From: Hybos culiciformis
Lineage: Eukaryota; Arthropoda; Insecta; Diptera; Hybotidae
Assembly: GCA_964007475.1 (NCBI GenBank)
Contig: OZ023275.1
Coordinates: 39,861,381-39,925,380, forward strand
DNA length: 64,000 bases
Direction: 5' to 3'
Position numbers and translations under genes: made by a program. Positions 24,401-35,719 of the stretch are shown in pieces. The notes beneath the pieces are model-generated. The model worked only from the letters and a program-made list of their open reading frames with translations, was not told the origin of the DNA and made no database searches. Numbering within the stretch: the stretch's first letter is position 1; each line of letters opens with the position of its first letter.

Positions 24401-27400
24401 AAGATTTATGAAAATGAAAACTATTTTTATTTTTCTTTAAAGTTAAAAACTCTTAAAAATATTCCAAAAAAAAATCAAAGAATAAAAGAAAGTTTTTAAT
24501 TTTATTAAAGTACTATATTAATTTAATTAATTTAATATTGTGAAAAAGAAAAAAACGCTTGAATAATTTTTTATTAGTTTTGCTTTGAGCTATTTTCTAG
24601 CAATTTTTTCAATATTAGAAAATATTTTTATATACGTAGTTATACATAGTAAACTTTTTTTTGTTGTTTTTACAAAAAAAAAGACGTTTATTCCTTTTTT
24701 TTTTTTTTGGTTGAAACAATCTTTACTTTTGGTGATTTCCTCAGTATAAGTATGTACATTTAAAAAAAATAAAAATAAATGACTTATTTTATTGTCTTGG
24801 ACGTTCATTTATGTGTAAAAAACATGGATCTTTTAAAAAAAAAAAACGAAAAATTTTTATTAAAGTTATCTTATGTCTCTAGTACCCATGTTTGAAGCAT
24901 AATATCCTGTTCTGGGAGATTACAAAAATCCTTATCATTCTAGCACTATATGATGAGAAAATGGGACAGATTTATAATACTGCAAAATACGAAAAAAAAA
25001 AAAAATATGTGCAAGAAAAAATATATATATTTTTTCAACGTGAATTCTATTAAATGGAAAATATATTTTTGATTCACAGTAGTGACGAGTACCCACAATT
25101 TCTATAGCACAGATATTTTTTTCCCGAAAAAATAAGTGTACTGACGTTGAAAACGTTGGCCAGCTTTTATATACTTAAGTTGGTAATTATTGTGTAAATA
25201 ATGGAGTACGCTAACAGTTAACAGGATTCATATAAAAACGTCTATCATATATGTAAATTTGATTATTATTATTACTACAAATTCACAATGTGTTATCCAA
25301 ATTCAAAACCAGTCATAATTCATGAAACCTAATGCTTAATATCAATTGATAAATTAAAACAGTATTTAGTGTACATAATTCATCAATTGATAAACTTTCA
25401 AAATTTACTAACTCGACTTTATAATATACATTGTACGTCAATAATATTGCCCATTTGGTAGAAGTTAAATTATTTACTTTAATGGGTATCAGATAATATT
25501 TCAGTATAAAAAAGGACATTGTCTCTATATAATAAATAGTTATGTTCGTAAGGATATTTATAAAAAAGTTTAAGTTTTTTTTTTTTTTCATTTATTTATT
25601 TTCACATAAAACCAGGGTTAACCCTATCTGCTTTTGACTGGAAGTTAATAGAAATTTATGTCATGTCAACAAGAACTTTATTTTTTTTATTTTTTTTTTT
25701 ATCTCCCATTCCCTTCCTTCACTTGTGCCTAAATGCAGTTAATTCCTTAGTTGGTCAATACAATTTTCTACAGTAGAGAAATATATTTTTTTTCCTTTTT
25801 TGTTCGTTCAGTTCTTAAAATATTACATACCGCTGAAAAATCAGTAAATCTTTTTTTTTTTCCTTTTGACAAATTAAATCTGAAATTAATAGTCGTATCT
25901 TAAAAATAGACTGAAAATCACATTAAATTGGTACTTCAAGAGAATTACATTGATATATTGTCCATTGATTTGGTCATTCATTAATAAGATAAAAAAAGAG
26001 TATGAAAACACAAACAGCATCATGTATATTATTAAATTTATATTGATAACCTCCAAATCAATTTGAATTATTCCAAGTTGAACTTATTCCAAGAACGATT
26101 TGATTAAAGTAAATATATATATTATACTTATGCTTCAACTTTTCAATTCGGGAAAGTTTTTCTTTTCAACAGCTGATATAAAACATTGTGACTTTGAGAT
26201 TTTTGGCCCATTAGATTATAAATACCTTACTCAGAATAAGTGTAAATTTATATTTATATTATTTATTATGAACTTCCTAACTAAAAGTAAAATAAAACTT
26301 TGATTTACTAAGGTTTTCCTTGGGCTATTCATTCTAACAAAAATATCTGTTTTTATTTCAAAGAAAAAGAAATGTTGTAAGATATAAGATAGTTATACTT
26401 ATATAAATTTAACTTTAACATTGATGAAACCATAAAAAGATAGGAGTATACATATATAATATTATTTTATTTCTTGAAATGGAGCAAAACAGGATTAGTT
26501 AGAAAAGAAAAAATAAAACTTACTTTTGTTATTGGCTAAATTGCTGTCGGGAAACCCTATAACTAAATAAATGAACATCAAACCGACAATAAAATAAATG
26601 AAACAAAACTTTCTTTGAACTTTAAGAAAAAAAACTTGCTCAAAACTTTTTATAATTTTTTCAATTTTTAACTTTTTATAAGTATTCACTGACAGCTCTT
26701 TATTTTATAAAATAATAATAATTATTTTTTTTACCATTTTTTTGTTTAATCCTTAAATTTACAAATTTTTTCCTGAGATTATTAATTGTACCATTGTACA
26801 AACGAAACCGCATTCAATTAAACCCAGCGTTTACCAATTTTTTTTCGGATCGAGTAACACTTCTTGATAATTCTGGAGGAATACTTCATGAAGCTAATAA
26901 TTCTAAAGAAATGCATTTGTTTAATGTATAAAACTAAAGAATTCATGGTGATGGCATTGCTTATAGTTTGTATAATTATTCAATAGTTTTACAAATCGTA
27001 AGATATAGGATATAATATTTCGTATAGTCTTTTGAGATCGAATCGAAACAATTATAAAATTAATCGATTTTGACGGATTTTTAACTGCCCTAATCTCGTA
27101 TACTAAATCTCAAAATAAAAACTATATTATTTTATTTAGTTGTTTGTAATTAAATATATTTTGTCTCGTCTTTGCAAAATATACCTAATTAAGTTGCGAA
27201 TTTTACATAAATTAATTATACAACTGGTCTTGGTGAGGAAGAGGATAAGTTAATTAAATGAACTATGTATATTTTCTGTCTCAAATCATTTGCTGATTTA
27301 GTGTAAATATATATTTTATTCGTATTTTGAGATAATGTAATTAGTAAGTATAAAAATAAAAATAAAATTAGATTTTTTTTTCATACAATAATAATAAGTA

Positions 27401-29072
27401 TATATAAATCTTTAAAAAAAAAAAGAGCCCATAATAAATAATTTCATTCAATTAAGTACTTAATTAAGGACATTGCATAAACTTTTTCCCACTTTAACAG
27501 TCTATGCAGAAGTATATATATATATCTAGATATTTATAAACTGTAAATTTATGAGTTCAAATGTATTGTGAGATGCGAAATAATATATTAAAATAAAAGT
27601 GTCCTTTTCCTTTTTTCATTTTTTTATTTTTGTGCAGTAAGCTCATTGTTTGCCAACATTCTGTTAAGGATTTTTCTTCTTTTTTTTTTTCTTATTTTTA
27701 ACAAATCCTTATTTTTTAATAATAAATCATGAAGAATTCTTTACATCATTTTTGCTCTTTTCAAAAGCAGGGAATAAAAAAAAAATAAAATAAAATTTTT
27801 TATTATTGTCTTACTAACTAATAATACTGGCAAGGACAAACAAATATGAGGCAAATAAAAAATGTAAGACAAAAGAAACTACTGAGCAAATAAATGGGAT
27901 AATGAAAAAAAATATATATCTATATTTAATATGTAACTATGTAGGATAGAGAGAAAGTATTTGTGTGAGCTTTACTAAACTTTGGTACTTGCTTGTTTTT
28001 TTTTTTCCTTTCTTTTCTTTTCTACTTATACGGGAGGACGGATTGCAAATATGTACTGTAGATACACATATATCTAATATAATAAAAAAAAATCTGCTCT
28101 ACTGAACAAAATTAAAAAGAGAATAAATAGAATTAAAAAAAAATAAAAAAAAATGAAGATAATTCAATGAAATGTTTGTGCGAAAAAAAAATCAGGATCA
28201 GGACATCTTTTGTTAAAATCAAATAATTTTTTTTTTTTTTCCTTTCTTATTTAATTATGTTTGTGATTGAAGTTTTTCAAGGAAATAATACGTAATATTC
28301 TCAACACAAATCCATAATATACACATAGTTCATTTTTATTATTCTTCTATTACGAAATTCTTCTATTTTGTCAAATTTCAAATAAAATAAAAATATACTT
28401 TATATATACACTGCAAATAATGTCCATTTCAGATATTTCAAAATAATTATATTTTATATATAAATAAATGTGTATAGTTTACAAAATATATATTCTGTTA
28501 TATGTATTATGTCATCTTTTGTTTATAGTCTTCTTAACTTAAAAATAAAAGTAGTAATAGTATATTTTTAAATAAAACATACAGTAAAATTGCATTTTCT
28601 GTCATAAAAAAATTTAAAATAAAATTCAATTAAATTAATTAAAAAATGTATATAAGTAATATCTTTGTCTTTTAAGAATAATAAATAGAAAAGTTAAGAC
28701 TTAAAAATGAAGTTGGAATATTTCGTAGTTGGATTTAAAAATAAATTTTCTGAATTATGTCCAACTTTTTTTCATCACAGGTTTTTAAACGTGCGATAAC
28801 CAAATCTTATTGTCATCGAAATAAAATAAGATAAGTAATAATATAAAGAATTCAAAAATTTTTGGAACGTTATTAATGAAAAGATTTTGAAAATAAATGA
28901 ACCTTTATATAAAAAATATAGAATAGTACCTCACAATTGAAGTATGGATTTTAAATTAAATTAAACTATTTTAATGAATAAAATGTTTAATTCATAATTT
29001 AATAATAAATATATTAGATTAATTGTTAATATCAAACCTTTTTTTTCGTATTTAATATTTTATATTAATAGT

Positions 29073-29105
29073 TGTCGTGTTACCTGTGAATAAAATGCTA
29101 AGTAC
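29073..29105 (-). other. Weak recursive-splice-like motif
   Basis: On the minus strand, tagcattttattcaCAG is followed directly by GTAACA. The pyrimidine tract is broken and the donor weak. It is listed because it matches the pattern of better minus-strand sites in the window, but chance is a fair explanation. Confidence 0.15.
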
Positions 29106-29890
29106 ATCATAGTTTTACAGTTGACTATATAATAAACTAGGATGCTATCAGCGATTTGTTACACTGGATAATTTGTAAAATTCTTATAACATTAATATCA
29201 CACAACATAGAAGTTTTATTAATTTGGAAATTTTTTTAGTATAATATCTCTAAGTTACAAACACACAACACAACACATATTATCTTTGATTCAATAAAAT
29301 TTTAAGATTTTTTATTTCATTTTCAAATAATTTTTAAAAATATAATCTCCAACAGAATTTCAATAAACTTTTTATATAAATATATATATTTTTTTTTATT
29401 TTATTTGTTCGTTTCATTAAAAAAGGACCTAAATTTCGATAAAAATAAATTATTGTACTGTTTGGAAAAAAAAAGGTACAAATGCCATCCAAACAAAAAG
29501 TAATATTTTTGAATGTTTTTGATGGTTTTTTGACAAGATTGTAATTAAATTATTTTGTATTTTTATTATATTTACGCTCTTGTGGAGATTAAACAAAAAA
29601 AAATAAAATTATAGGTATTTAGGTTCAGTACATATATATTAAATAATATGTATTTTGTAAATCTAATATATAAAAATGAAAATTCTCTGTTTCTCTGTTT
29701 CTCTGTTTCTCTGTCCTCTGTCTTCAATCACGCCTAAACCGCTTGACCGATTTTGCTGAAATTTTGAACTTAAGTATCATTGGGACCCGAGATGGTTATA
29801 GGGTACTAGAAATTTTGATCCGAGGCCCCGGCGGGGGAGCTACCTTAAAAGCCGGTTTTGAAATTTAGGTATATTCCAATAAAATATAGT

Positions 29891-29975
29891 AAACCCTATT
29901 TTAAAAAAAACCCTATTTTAAAAAAAACCCTATTTAAAAAAAAAACCTATTTAAAAAAAAACCCTTTTTAAAAAA
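29891..29975. repeat. Tandem AACCCTATTTTAAAA minisatellite
   Basis: About five head-to-tail copies of a 17 to 18 bp unit with core aaaccctattttaaaaa lie inside the Helitron, with the poly-A part varying in length. It is part of the element's own internal structure. Confidence 0.8.
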
Positions 29976-30059
29976 CTGGATGTTGAGAGGCCCTCAACCG
30001 TTGTCCCAGGGCTCAATTGGGGGGCTATACAACAAATTTCGAAATTTTGAAGTTAAGTA

Positions 30060-30630
30060 GCATTGGGACCCGAGATGGTTACAGGGTACTAGAAATTTTG
30101 TTCCGAAACTCCGACGGGGGCTACCTCAGAAGCCGGTTTTGCAATTTAGGTATATTCCGATAAAATGTTGTAGCGTTGGACCCGAAAAGCCTATTTAAAA
30201 AACTTGATGTTGACAGGCCCCCGACCGTCCCAGGGCTCAATTGGAAGGCTATACAACAAATTTCGAAATTTTAAAATTTTGAAAATAAAGAGCCTAGAGA
30301 CCCGATTGGTTATATTTTTGATCCGAGGCACCGACCGGAGGTTACCGTAGAAGGCGGTTTTGCAATTTAGGTATTTATTATAGCGTTGGACCCGAATCGA
30401 CTATTTAGGAAACTGGATGTGTTAAGGCACCGGGGAAGTGGCTATTTAAAAAATTTTGAAATTCTGTTTTTTTTAGTGCAAAAAATGCAATTTAGGTATA
30501 TTCCGATAAAATATTATAGCGTTGGACCCGAATCGACTATTTAGAAGACTGGATGTGTTAAGGCACCGGGAAGTGGATATTTAACAAATTTTGAAATTCT
30601 GTTTTTTTAGTACACAAAATCTGGATTAAA
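30060..30630. repeat. Long diverged direct repeats in the Helitron
   Basis: The words gcaatttaggtatattccga, gcgttggacccgaa and tatttaga.actggatgtgt recur in the same order at about 30150, 30366 and 30490. The start unit gggacccgagatggttacag also occurs near 29783 and 30065. The units are roughly 130 to 280 bp and have diverged to different degrees, which suggests growth by repeated duplication inside the Helitron. Confidence 0.7.
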
Positions 30631-30889
30631 GTGTTTTGATATAAATATAAGTTCGGAACTACCGTGCGAAGCCGGGTATTTCTACTAGTATATACAGGCC
30701 CGGCTCGAGGCGGGTGCGAAGTGTGCACTGCACACAGGCGCCAGTAATGAAAAAGCGCCTACAATACAAGCCAATATGAAATTTAAATTTCAACAAAAAT
30801 ATTTTTTTTTTTAAATGTATACAATTTTTTTTTGAGATTTTGATTTTTGGAGCAAACGAACTACAAAATTATCTGAAATGTTGTCTCGC

Positions 30890-31790
30890 AAAATTGAAAA
30901 TGATATTAATTCAGAAAACATTTTAAACTGGATTTATAACAATAATGTTGAAGAACTCTTTCCAAATGCACTGATTTAAGGGTATTACCATAAAGTAAGT
31001 ATAAATATGAGAAATTCGTTCCATACAAAAAAAGCAATAAAAAAAATTAAACAAAAAATATTAAATCAAATAATGAAATCACTATCCCATTATGCCTTGT
31101 TCGCATTATAATTTAAATTCCACTTAGATTCCGGAAAACAAATTGCCGTTCATATTACAATATTTGATAAGAACTGGAATTTGATGATGTATAAAAAACA
31201 ATTGAGAAAGAGAAAAAATGTTTATTGTTAAAAATTTTGACTTTTTATGTCGCTTTTTATCAATTTTATTTTGTTTTTTCTTCATTTTGACTCGAATTTG
31301 GCAAAAAAAAATTGTTGCCACCTATAACAAAATTTTATAAAGTGAGTGAAAGTAACTATAAATGTAGAATTCCAAACCTGACAAACTGAAATATAAAAGT
31401 GTATATATAACAAATTCCGGAATATTTTTTATATGAAAAATCCAGTTCATATTCCTGAAAAATTCCGGAAAACAGCATATTCCACAAATATTCTCTTAAT
31501 GCGAACAGCATATTACCGGCAATTGGGATAGTGATTTCATATAGACCGACATTTTCTGTTTAGTTTTTTTAATATGAATTTTTTGTATGGGATGAATTTC
31601 TCTTATTTATGCTTACTTTGTGGTATTACTAACTTTACCCGTTTCAGTTGCTAAAGGTGAGAGAACTTTTCCAAATTAAAACCGATCAAAAATTACTTCA
31701 GATCAACTATCGGGCAAGAAAAATGGAATTTAGCTAGTGTTTGCTTTTTGTAGCCTTTGAGTATCTAATTGAAAACTTTTTCAAAGGCGC
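30890..31790 (+). pseudogene. hAT transposase C-terminal fragment, broken
   Basis: Just before the inserted MITE, one frame reads ENILNWIYNNNVEELFPN; the LFPN word precedes the dimerisation domain in many hAT transposases. After the MITE the frame resumes as VLLTLPVSVAKGERTF, then after a one-base frameshift SKLKPIKNYFRSTIGQEKW. These match the hATC pattern LTLPV.VA.GERSFSKLK.IK.YLRSTM.QERL known from the zinc-finger-MYM-like hAT transposases. Stops follow in the tail. The domain normally mediates transposase dimerisation in the nucleus. The catalytic part is absent, so this is a dead remnant. The family match is from memory of the motif, with no search run. Confidence 0.8.
30989..31621. mobile_element. 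Long-TIR MITE inside the hAT transposase
   Basis: The left arm (about 30989-31115) starts cataaagtaagtataaata. The right arm (about 31490-31621) is its imperfect complement, ending tttatgcttactttgt. Arms are about 125 bp and share agaaattc, ccatacaaaaaa, gaaatcactatccca and gttcgcatta. The flanks are ggtattac on both sides (30981-30988 and 31622-31629), an 8-bp duplication, or 9 bp with one mismatch. The hAT reading frame continues across exactly this site, which confirms the insertion point. Long arms with an 8 to 9 bp duplication suggest a Mutator-like or P-like MITE. The family is undecided. Confidence 0.75.
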
Positions 31791-31844
31791 CAATCATTCC
31801 TTGCACACACACAAAAACAACCATGAGCCGGGCCTGAGTATATA

Positions 31845-34059
31845 TATAAATAATATAAACAAAATTTAGCAGAAATTAATAATATTTTAAGGTTTGACAT
31901 AAATTTTATTGAATTTACTGGGAAAAAAATTCATACATTAGAATTAAGACATTTAAGATACTTAAAATAAACAATTTTATTGACAGGTTATTTATGTTAT
32001 GTTGTATTATGCGTGTATCTTTCAATTATCTAAGTGAAAGAAATACATATATAAATTTGTTTTCTTGCATGTTGATGATTATATTCATTGGAAATTTGTT
32101 TATCAAAACAGTATCATGTATCAATAATTTTTTTTTCCAGGTAATTTATGATTATGATGATGTGTTTCGATAATTATAGGTATAAAAGTTCAAGCTATCA
32201 AAACAAAATATTAATTTATCTATTTTTTTTTTTTTTACATTATTGGTGTTTTTAAGAATCGTTTGAAAATTTCGGAAAATAGGAAGGTACCTATTAAAAA
32301 TTCAGAAACATATTAATAAATTAATATAGAAATTGAAGACACCTGTAGTTTTGAATATAAAAATCATTTTTTTAGTTTATAATAATATTTTAGTAGATTA
32401 GATTTCTAATAGTAGCATCTTTTTTTCTTTATTACTAAAAAATTTCAGAGCCATCTAGGTGGAAATAGAAATTTCATTTTATTCGTTCACGAAAAGGGAA
32501 ATTATTTAAATTTTCAAAAGGAAATTTATATTTGTTCTTAAATCAGTTTAGAACTTAACACATAGAATTATAAATTTATGCGCCATCTGGTAGTTAAATA
32601 TAAAAACTATACCGTTACAGTATTACCAGTATAAATGTTTTTTATTCAAATAATGTAGTAAATAAAATGTTTTAAAAAAGGTTTTAAAAAAGAATGCAAT
32701 TTAAATATTTCATATAATATTCCGCTACTAAAAAAATTAATAGGGGTCTAAAGTTTTCAAATTTTATGTTGAAAAATCCAAAAAAAAACAGCAGTTTGGT
32801 ACGATTTGAAGTTTATAGAAAAGAACCAAATTTTTTTTTTACTCAACTAAAAAAAATAGTAATGCTTATTGAGTGTTTACTCAAGGCAAAAGTTTATAAA
32901 TCTGAATTTTCTTATGCATAATCATTTTTTAAGTTTTGTATGTAAAGTCGGCACCAAACTTTTTCTACAGTGCAAATCTTATTACACTTAATTTATGCTA
33001 TTAAGCTAGGTTTTCACGATCCAAGTACACAGAGCAATACCTTTAAAATGTCTTTTAGTTCTTAAAATTCCATTTAAACTATTTCCTGCATACATATGTA
33101 TACTATCGATATGCACGAACATTAGATTCACATATTTAAGTTTATTCTCAAATCTAATAGTCCTAATATTCCAGTTACGTACAAAAAAAACTGTATCTGA
33201 TAATATTTTCAAATTATTGATAATGAATTAATCATAACTACGAAAAAAAAAATATTAATTTTTTTAGGAATTTCAACGACAAATTAAAAAAGAGTGTACA
33301 ATTATCAAAGATTCTCAAATTAAAAAATTATATACCTCAATCTGAAAAAAAAAAAAAACATTTTAAAACAAGGCGCCTAACCCAAATCAAAACTATATAG
33401 ATGTCATCCTGTGTAATGAAGTCCTTTTTTTTCCCAACTTCAGTTTTCATCATCAATCATTTTTTAAAGTTCAAAAATAAAAATATTTATTCATGAAAAA
33501 TGAAATTTCTTAAAATAAAATAAAGAATTTGCGAAGATAAATTTTTATTCAGAAAATTTTTTTTTCTTATTCCTATTAAAAGATTTACTAAGGATTTCAC
33601 TTTTCTTCTGCTATGTTATTTTGGTTCTTTTTTTTTTTTTTTTTTGAAATCATATTATTTTCGAAACAAGAAAACATAAAAAGTTCTTTTTTATTTTGTG
33701 TTATTGTTAACTGTCAATTTAATACTTTTTTTTTATCAATGGTTTTGTCCTTTATATAATATGTCAAAACAAAAAAGTTTGCGTAAGTTAAAACATTAAT
33801 TTTTTGTTTTTTATTTTTCTCTTTTAGGAAAATGGGGAAATCTTTTATTTAAAAAAATAAAAAAGTATAAATAAAGAAAATTCTAACAAAAATAAAGAAA
33901 GTGACATATACATATAAGACATATTTAAATAAGAATCAACAAGGCTTCTGATTTATTGACATCAAATCGATATTTCGTAATCCACCAGTTTAAATATTAA
34001 TATCGGAAGCAATATAATTTAATGAATAATAATAATGTATTATCTTTAACCTGTTGGTG
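31845..34059. other. Non-coding A+T-rich stretch
   Basis: No gene or bordered element is seen. A plus-strand sequence, ttttttttttccag followed by gtaattt at 32141, resembles an abutting acceptor and donor but has a poor donor. The minus-strand frame at 33006-33212 has no recognisable motif. Confidence 0.65.
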
Positions 34060-34292
34060 TGAAGTTATCCACGGTAGTTATTCACGATTTCCCAGCGTTC
34101 TTAAGAGATTACCATTTCCCCTTCAGTAATTCATCTTCGGATATGCTACCTAAATACTTTTTTCATGCTGATGGTGCAGAAAACTCAACCCTCTTTTTGG
34201 TAGCTTACCTAGGAACAATAACCTTAGCTTCTAGTAACCCAAATAAATAGATATTATTGTAACTTCGTTGTCAACAAACGTGGATAACTTCA
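34060..34292. mobile_element. Inverted-repeat-bounded segment, possible MITE
   Basis: The perfect 14-bp inverted repeat tgaagttatccacg (34060-34073) pairs with cgtggataacttca (34279-34292). The interior is less A+T-rich than its surroundings and includes a 63-codon frame (34059-34250) with no known motif. No convincing target duplication was found, so the exact ends are uncertain. It is best treated as a small unclassified element. Confidence 0.5.
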
Positions 34293-35277
34293 TAACCCTT
34301 GTTTATCGAAGATTTTCTAATAACACTCGAGCATTATGAAAATAAATAAGGAAATAACTTAGTTTCGAGTATATTCCAATAATAGTTTAAATTAATTTTA
34401 ATGAAATTAAGTCGCCTCTTTTATACAGTAGCAACAAACTTATATTAACATAAAATTTTTTTTTATATTTCAAATGAAGCTTAAATAATTAATGTCGAAA
34501 GCTAATATAACTATATTTATATAATAAAAGAAATCCAATAAACTAATGTTAAAGAAAATGTACTTTTCTAAAATATCTCTAATAAAAATAAATACAAAAT
34601 AAATACAAAAATTTATTATAATACAATAACAACAAAAGAAAGGTCAAAGTGAGAAAAATAATTAAATATATATATGTAACTTAAATTTGGATAAATTTAT
34701 ATGAAAAAGTAATTAATCTTGTACACAAAAAAAATTTGGTGTTACAAAAAAAAAATTCAAGAAAAAATTTAAAGAATTTTATACAGAAAATAATTATTCT
34801 TTTCATGATACTAACAACACGGAAGTGGGTTTTCAACAATTAATTGAAAAAAGCTTTATATATATTTTTTAATACCGTTAATTAAAAAAAAAGAAGAAAA
34901 TTAAGGACCTTAACTTGAAAGTTTCCAGACATGGGCATGTATTTTGATTTTAAATTATAATTATTTGAATTTATTTTTTTTTTTTAATTAATTGTTGTCA
35001 ACAGAAACAACATTAATTGCATGTAAATGAATATATATGATTTTTTCTTTGATTAATTTATTACTAATTCATTAGCGGCAGCCTTCAAAATGCTTTGGAC
35101 ATAGTATAGCATTGAGAATCCAATATTTTTCTTTTGAAATAAAAATAATGTTTGCTCAAAGAGTTACTGCTGCAATAAAATATTTCTACAATTAGAAACA
35201 GGTTAATATTTAGTTAGATCTATCAAGCAATACTTTTCGGAAAATCAAACTACATTGTAACAACATATCCTTTCTAG
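34293..35277. other. Non-coding A+T-rich stretch
   Basis: Nothing beyond A/T-rich sequence and short homopolymer runs is visible here. Confidence 0.7.
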
Positions 35278-35719
35278 TTTTTTTTTATTTTTTTATTAAA
35301 GTTACCAAATCACTAGGTGGGATACCTTTTATACTATAAGAAGTATGGATTTGGTAATGAGGACTGGAAGTTTAGACGGGATTAAAAAGTGGGACAGTTA
35401 GTAGGTAATCATTTACACTCTTCTTAAAGCGGCGCAAGTCGTAAATCAAACGTCCGCCAGCTGTTGGGAACAGTTTTGATGGGAGAGCATTTCATATTCT
35501 CGAGGTGCGAATTGAAAACGAATCTCCAAAGCTCGTTCTATCACATCTGGGAGTTTTGACGAAGAATGGGTGTGACGTTGAAGCGGTACGTGTTTGACGT
35601 GAAAATACTTGAAGTTGAGGAAGTAGGGCCTTTACTTCCAGGGAACACGTACCCATTCCAACAAAGTATTTATAAAAAATGGAAAGTGAACCTACATTAC
35701 GACGGTTTGAATCAATTGA
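35278..35719 (-). mobile_element. 5'-truncated non-LTR retrotransposon (LINE) end
   Basis: On the minus strand a reverse-transcriptase C-terminus (35719 to 35372) is followed by about 75 bp of 3' untranslated sequence and an A-rich tail, aataaaaaaataaaaaaaaa, at 35278-35297. Truncation at the 5' side with an A-rich 3' end is the usual product of target-primed reverse transcription. The region is visibly more GC-rich than its flanks. No target-site duplication was identified, so the exact left and right limits are approximate. Confidence 0.8.
35372..35719 (-). pseudogene. Reverse transcriptase C-terminal fragment (LINE)
   Basis: The minus-strand frame ending at 35492 carries SNRRNVGSLSIFYKYF.G.CSLEVKALLPQ, then RQTRTASTSHPFFV, then DSFSIRTSRI. 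After an in-frame stop where the family has W, it continues NALPSKLFP.....YDLRRFKKSVNDYL. This is the typical tail of non-LTR reverse transcriptases: HRR.VASLSLFYRY....CS.EL..L.P, then R.TR.a..HP, SF..RT.RLWN.LP..VFP and FK..VN..L. The upstream part of the frame (35720-35899) does not match and is flanking DNA. The polymerase palm motif and endonuclease are absent, and a stop interrupts the remnant, so it cannot act. Clade (Jockey/CR1-like) is a guess. Confidence 0.85.

Larger units (their letters stand above)
17490..29661. other. Long non-coding A+T-rich stretch
   Basis: In these 12 kb I see no gene and no bordered mobile element. A diverged direct repeat pairs about 17815-17950 with about 18052-18172, sharing tatttatt.actaact and the following cattag-type words. 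The open frames (19535-19844, 23389-23709, 23937-24143, 24275-24499, 24590-24808, 25313-25591, 26100-26303, 26495-26689) are short, rich in F, I, K and N, and unlike any family I know. The best local signal is the recursive splice motif at 18372. Confidence 0.6.
29662..30688 (+). mobile_element. Non-autonomous Helitron, 1027 bp
   Basis: The left end begins TC (tctaatatataaaaatgaaa) after an A. The right end is gccgggtatttctaCTAG followed by T. That fits insertion between A and T with no target duplication, 5' TC and 3' CTAG, the rules of Helitrons. The short stem tacc..ggta lies just before the terminus, where a hairpin is expected. The interior has no Rep/helicase coding sequence. It consists of tandem ctctgttt units near 29683-29722, five units of about 17 bp with an aaaccctatttta core at 29891-29975, and diverged long repeats carrying ttggacccga and aggtatattccgataaaat. 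Its 3' end abuts the next hAT element. Confidence 0.8.
30695..31836 (+). mobile_element. hAT element, 1142 bp, with transposase remnant
   Basis: The termini are caggcccggctc and its exact complement gagccgggcctg (12 bp). They are flanked by a perfect 8-bp duplication, agtatata, at 30687-30694 and 31837-31844. The left copy of the duplication includes the last two bases (AG) of the Helitron's CTAG end, so the hAT landed on the Helitron terminus and is younger. It keeps pieces of the transposase C-terminus on the plus strand, separated by a long-TIR MITE at about 30989-31621. The rest of a full-length transposase (normally about 600 residues or more) is missing, so this copy is deleted and inactive. 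Confidence 0.9.

Noticed and set aside
32121..32150. Plus-strand abutting acceptor and donor, tttttttttccag then gtaattt
   Set aside because: The strand is opposite to the better candidates and the donor is weak. It shows that such matches arise by chance in T-rich DNA.
34059..34250. Plus-strand frame of 63 residues with mixed composition
   Set aside because: It lies within the inverted-repeat-bounded segment and resembles no known protein. Treated as part of that segment.
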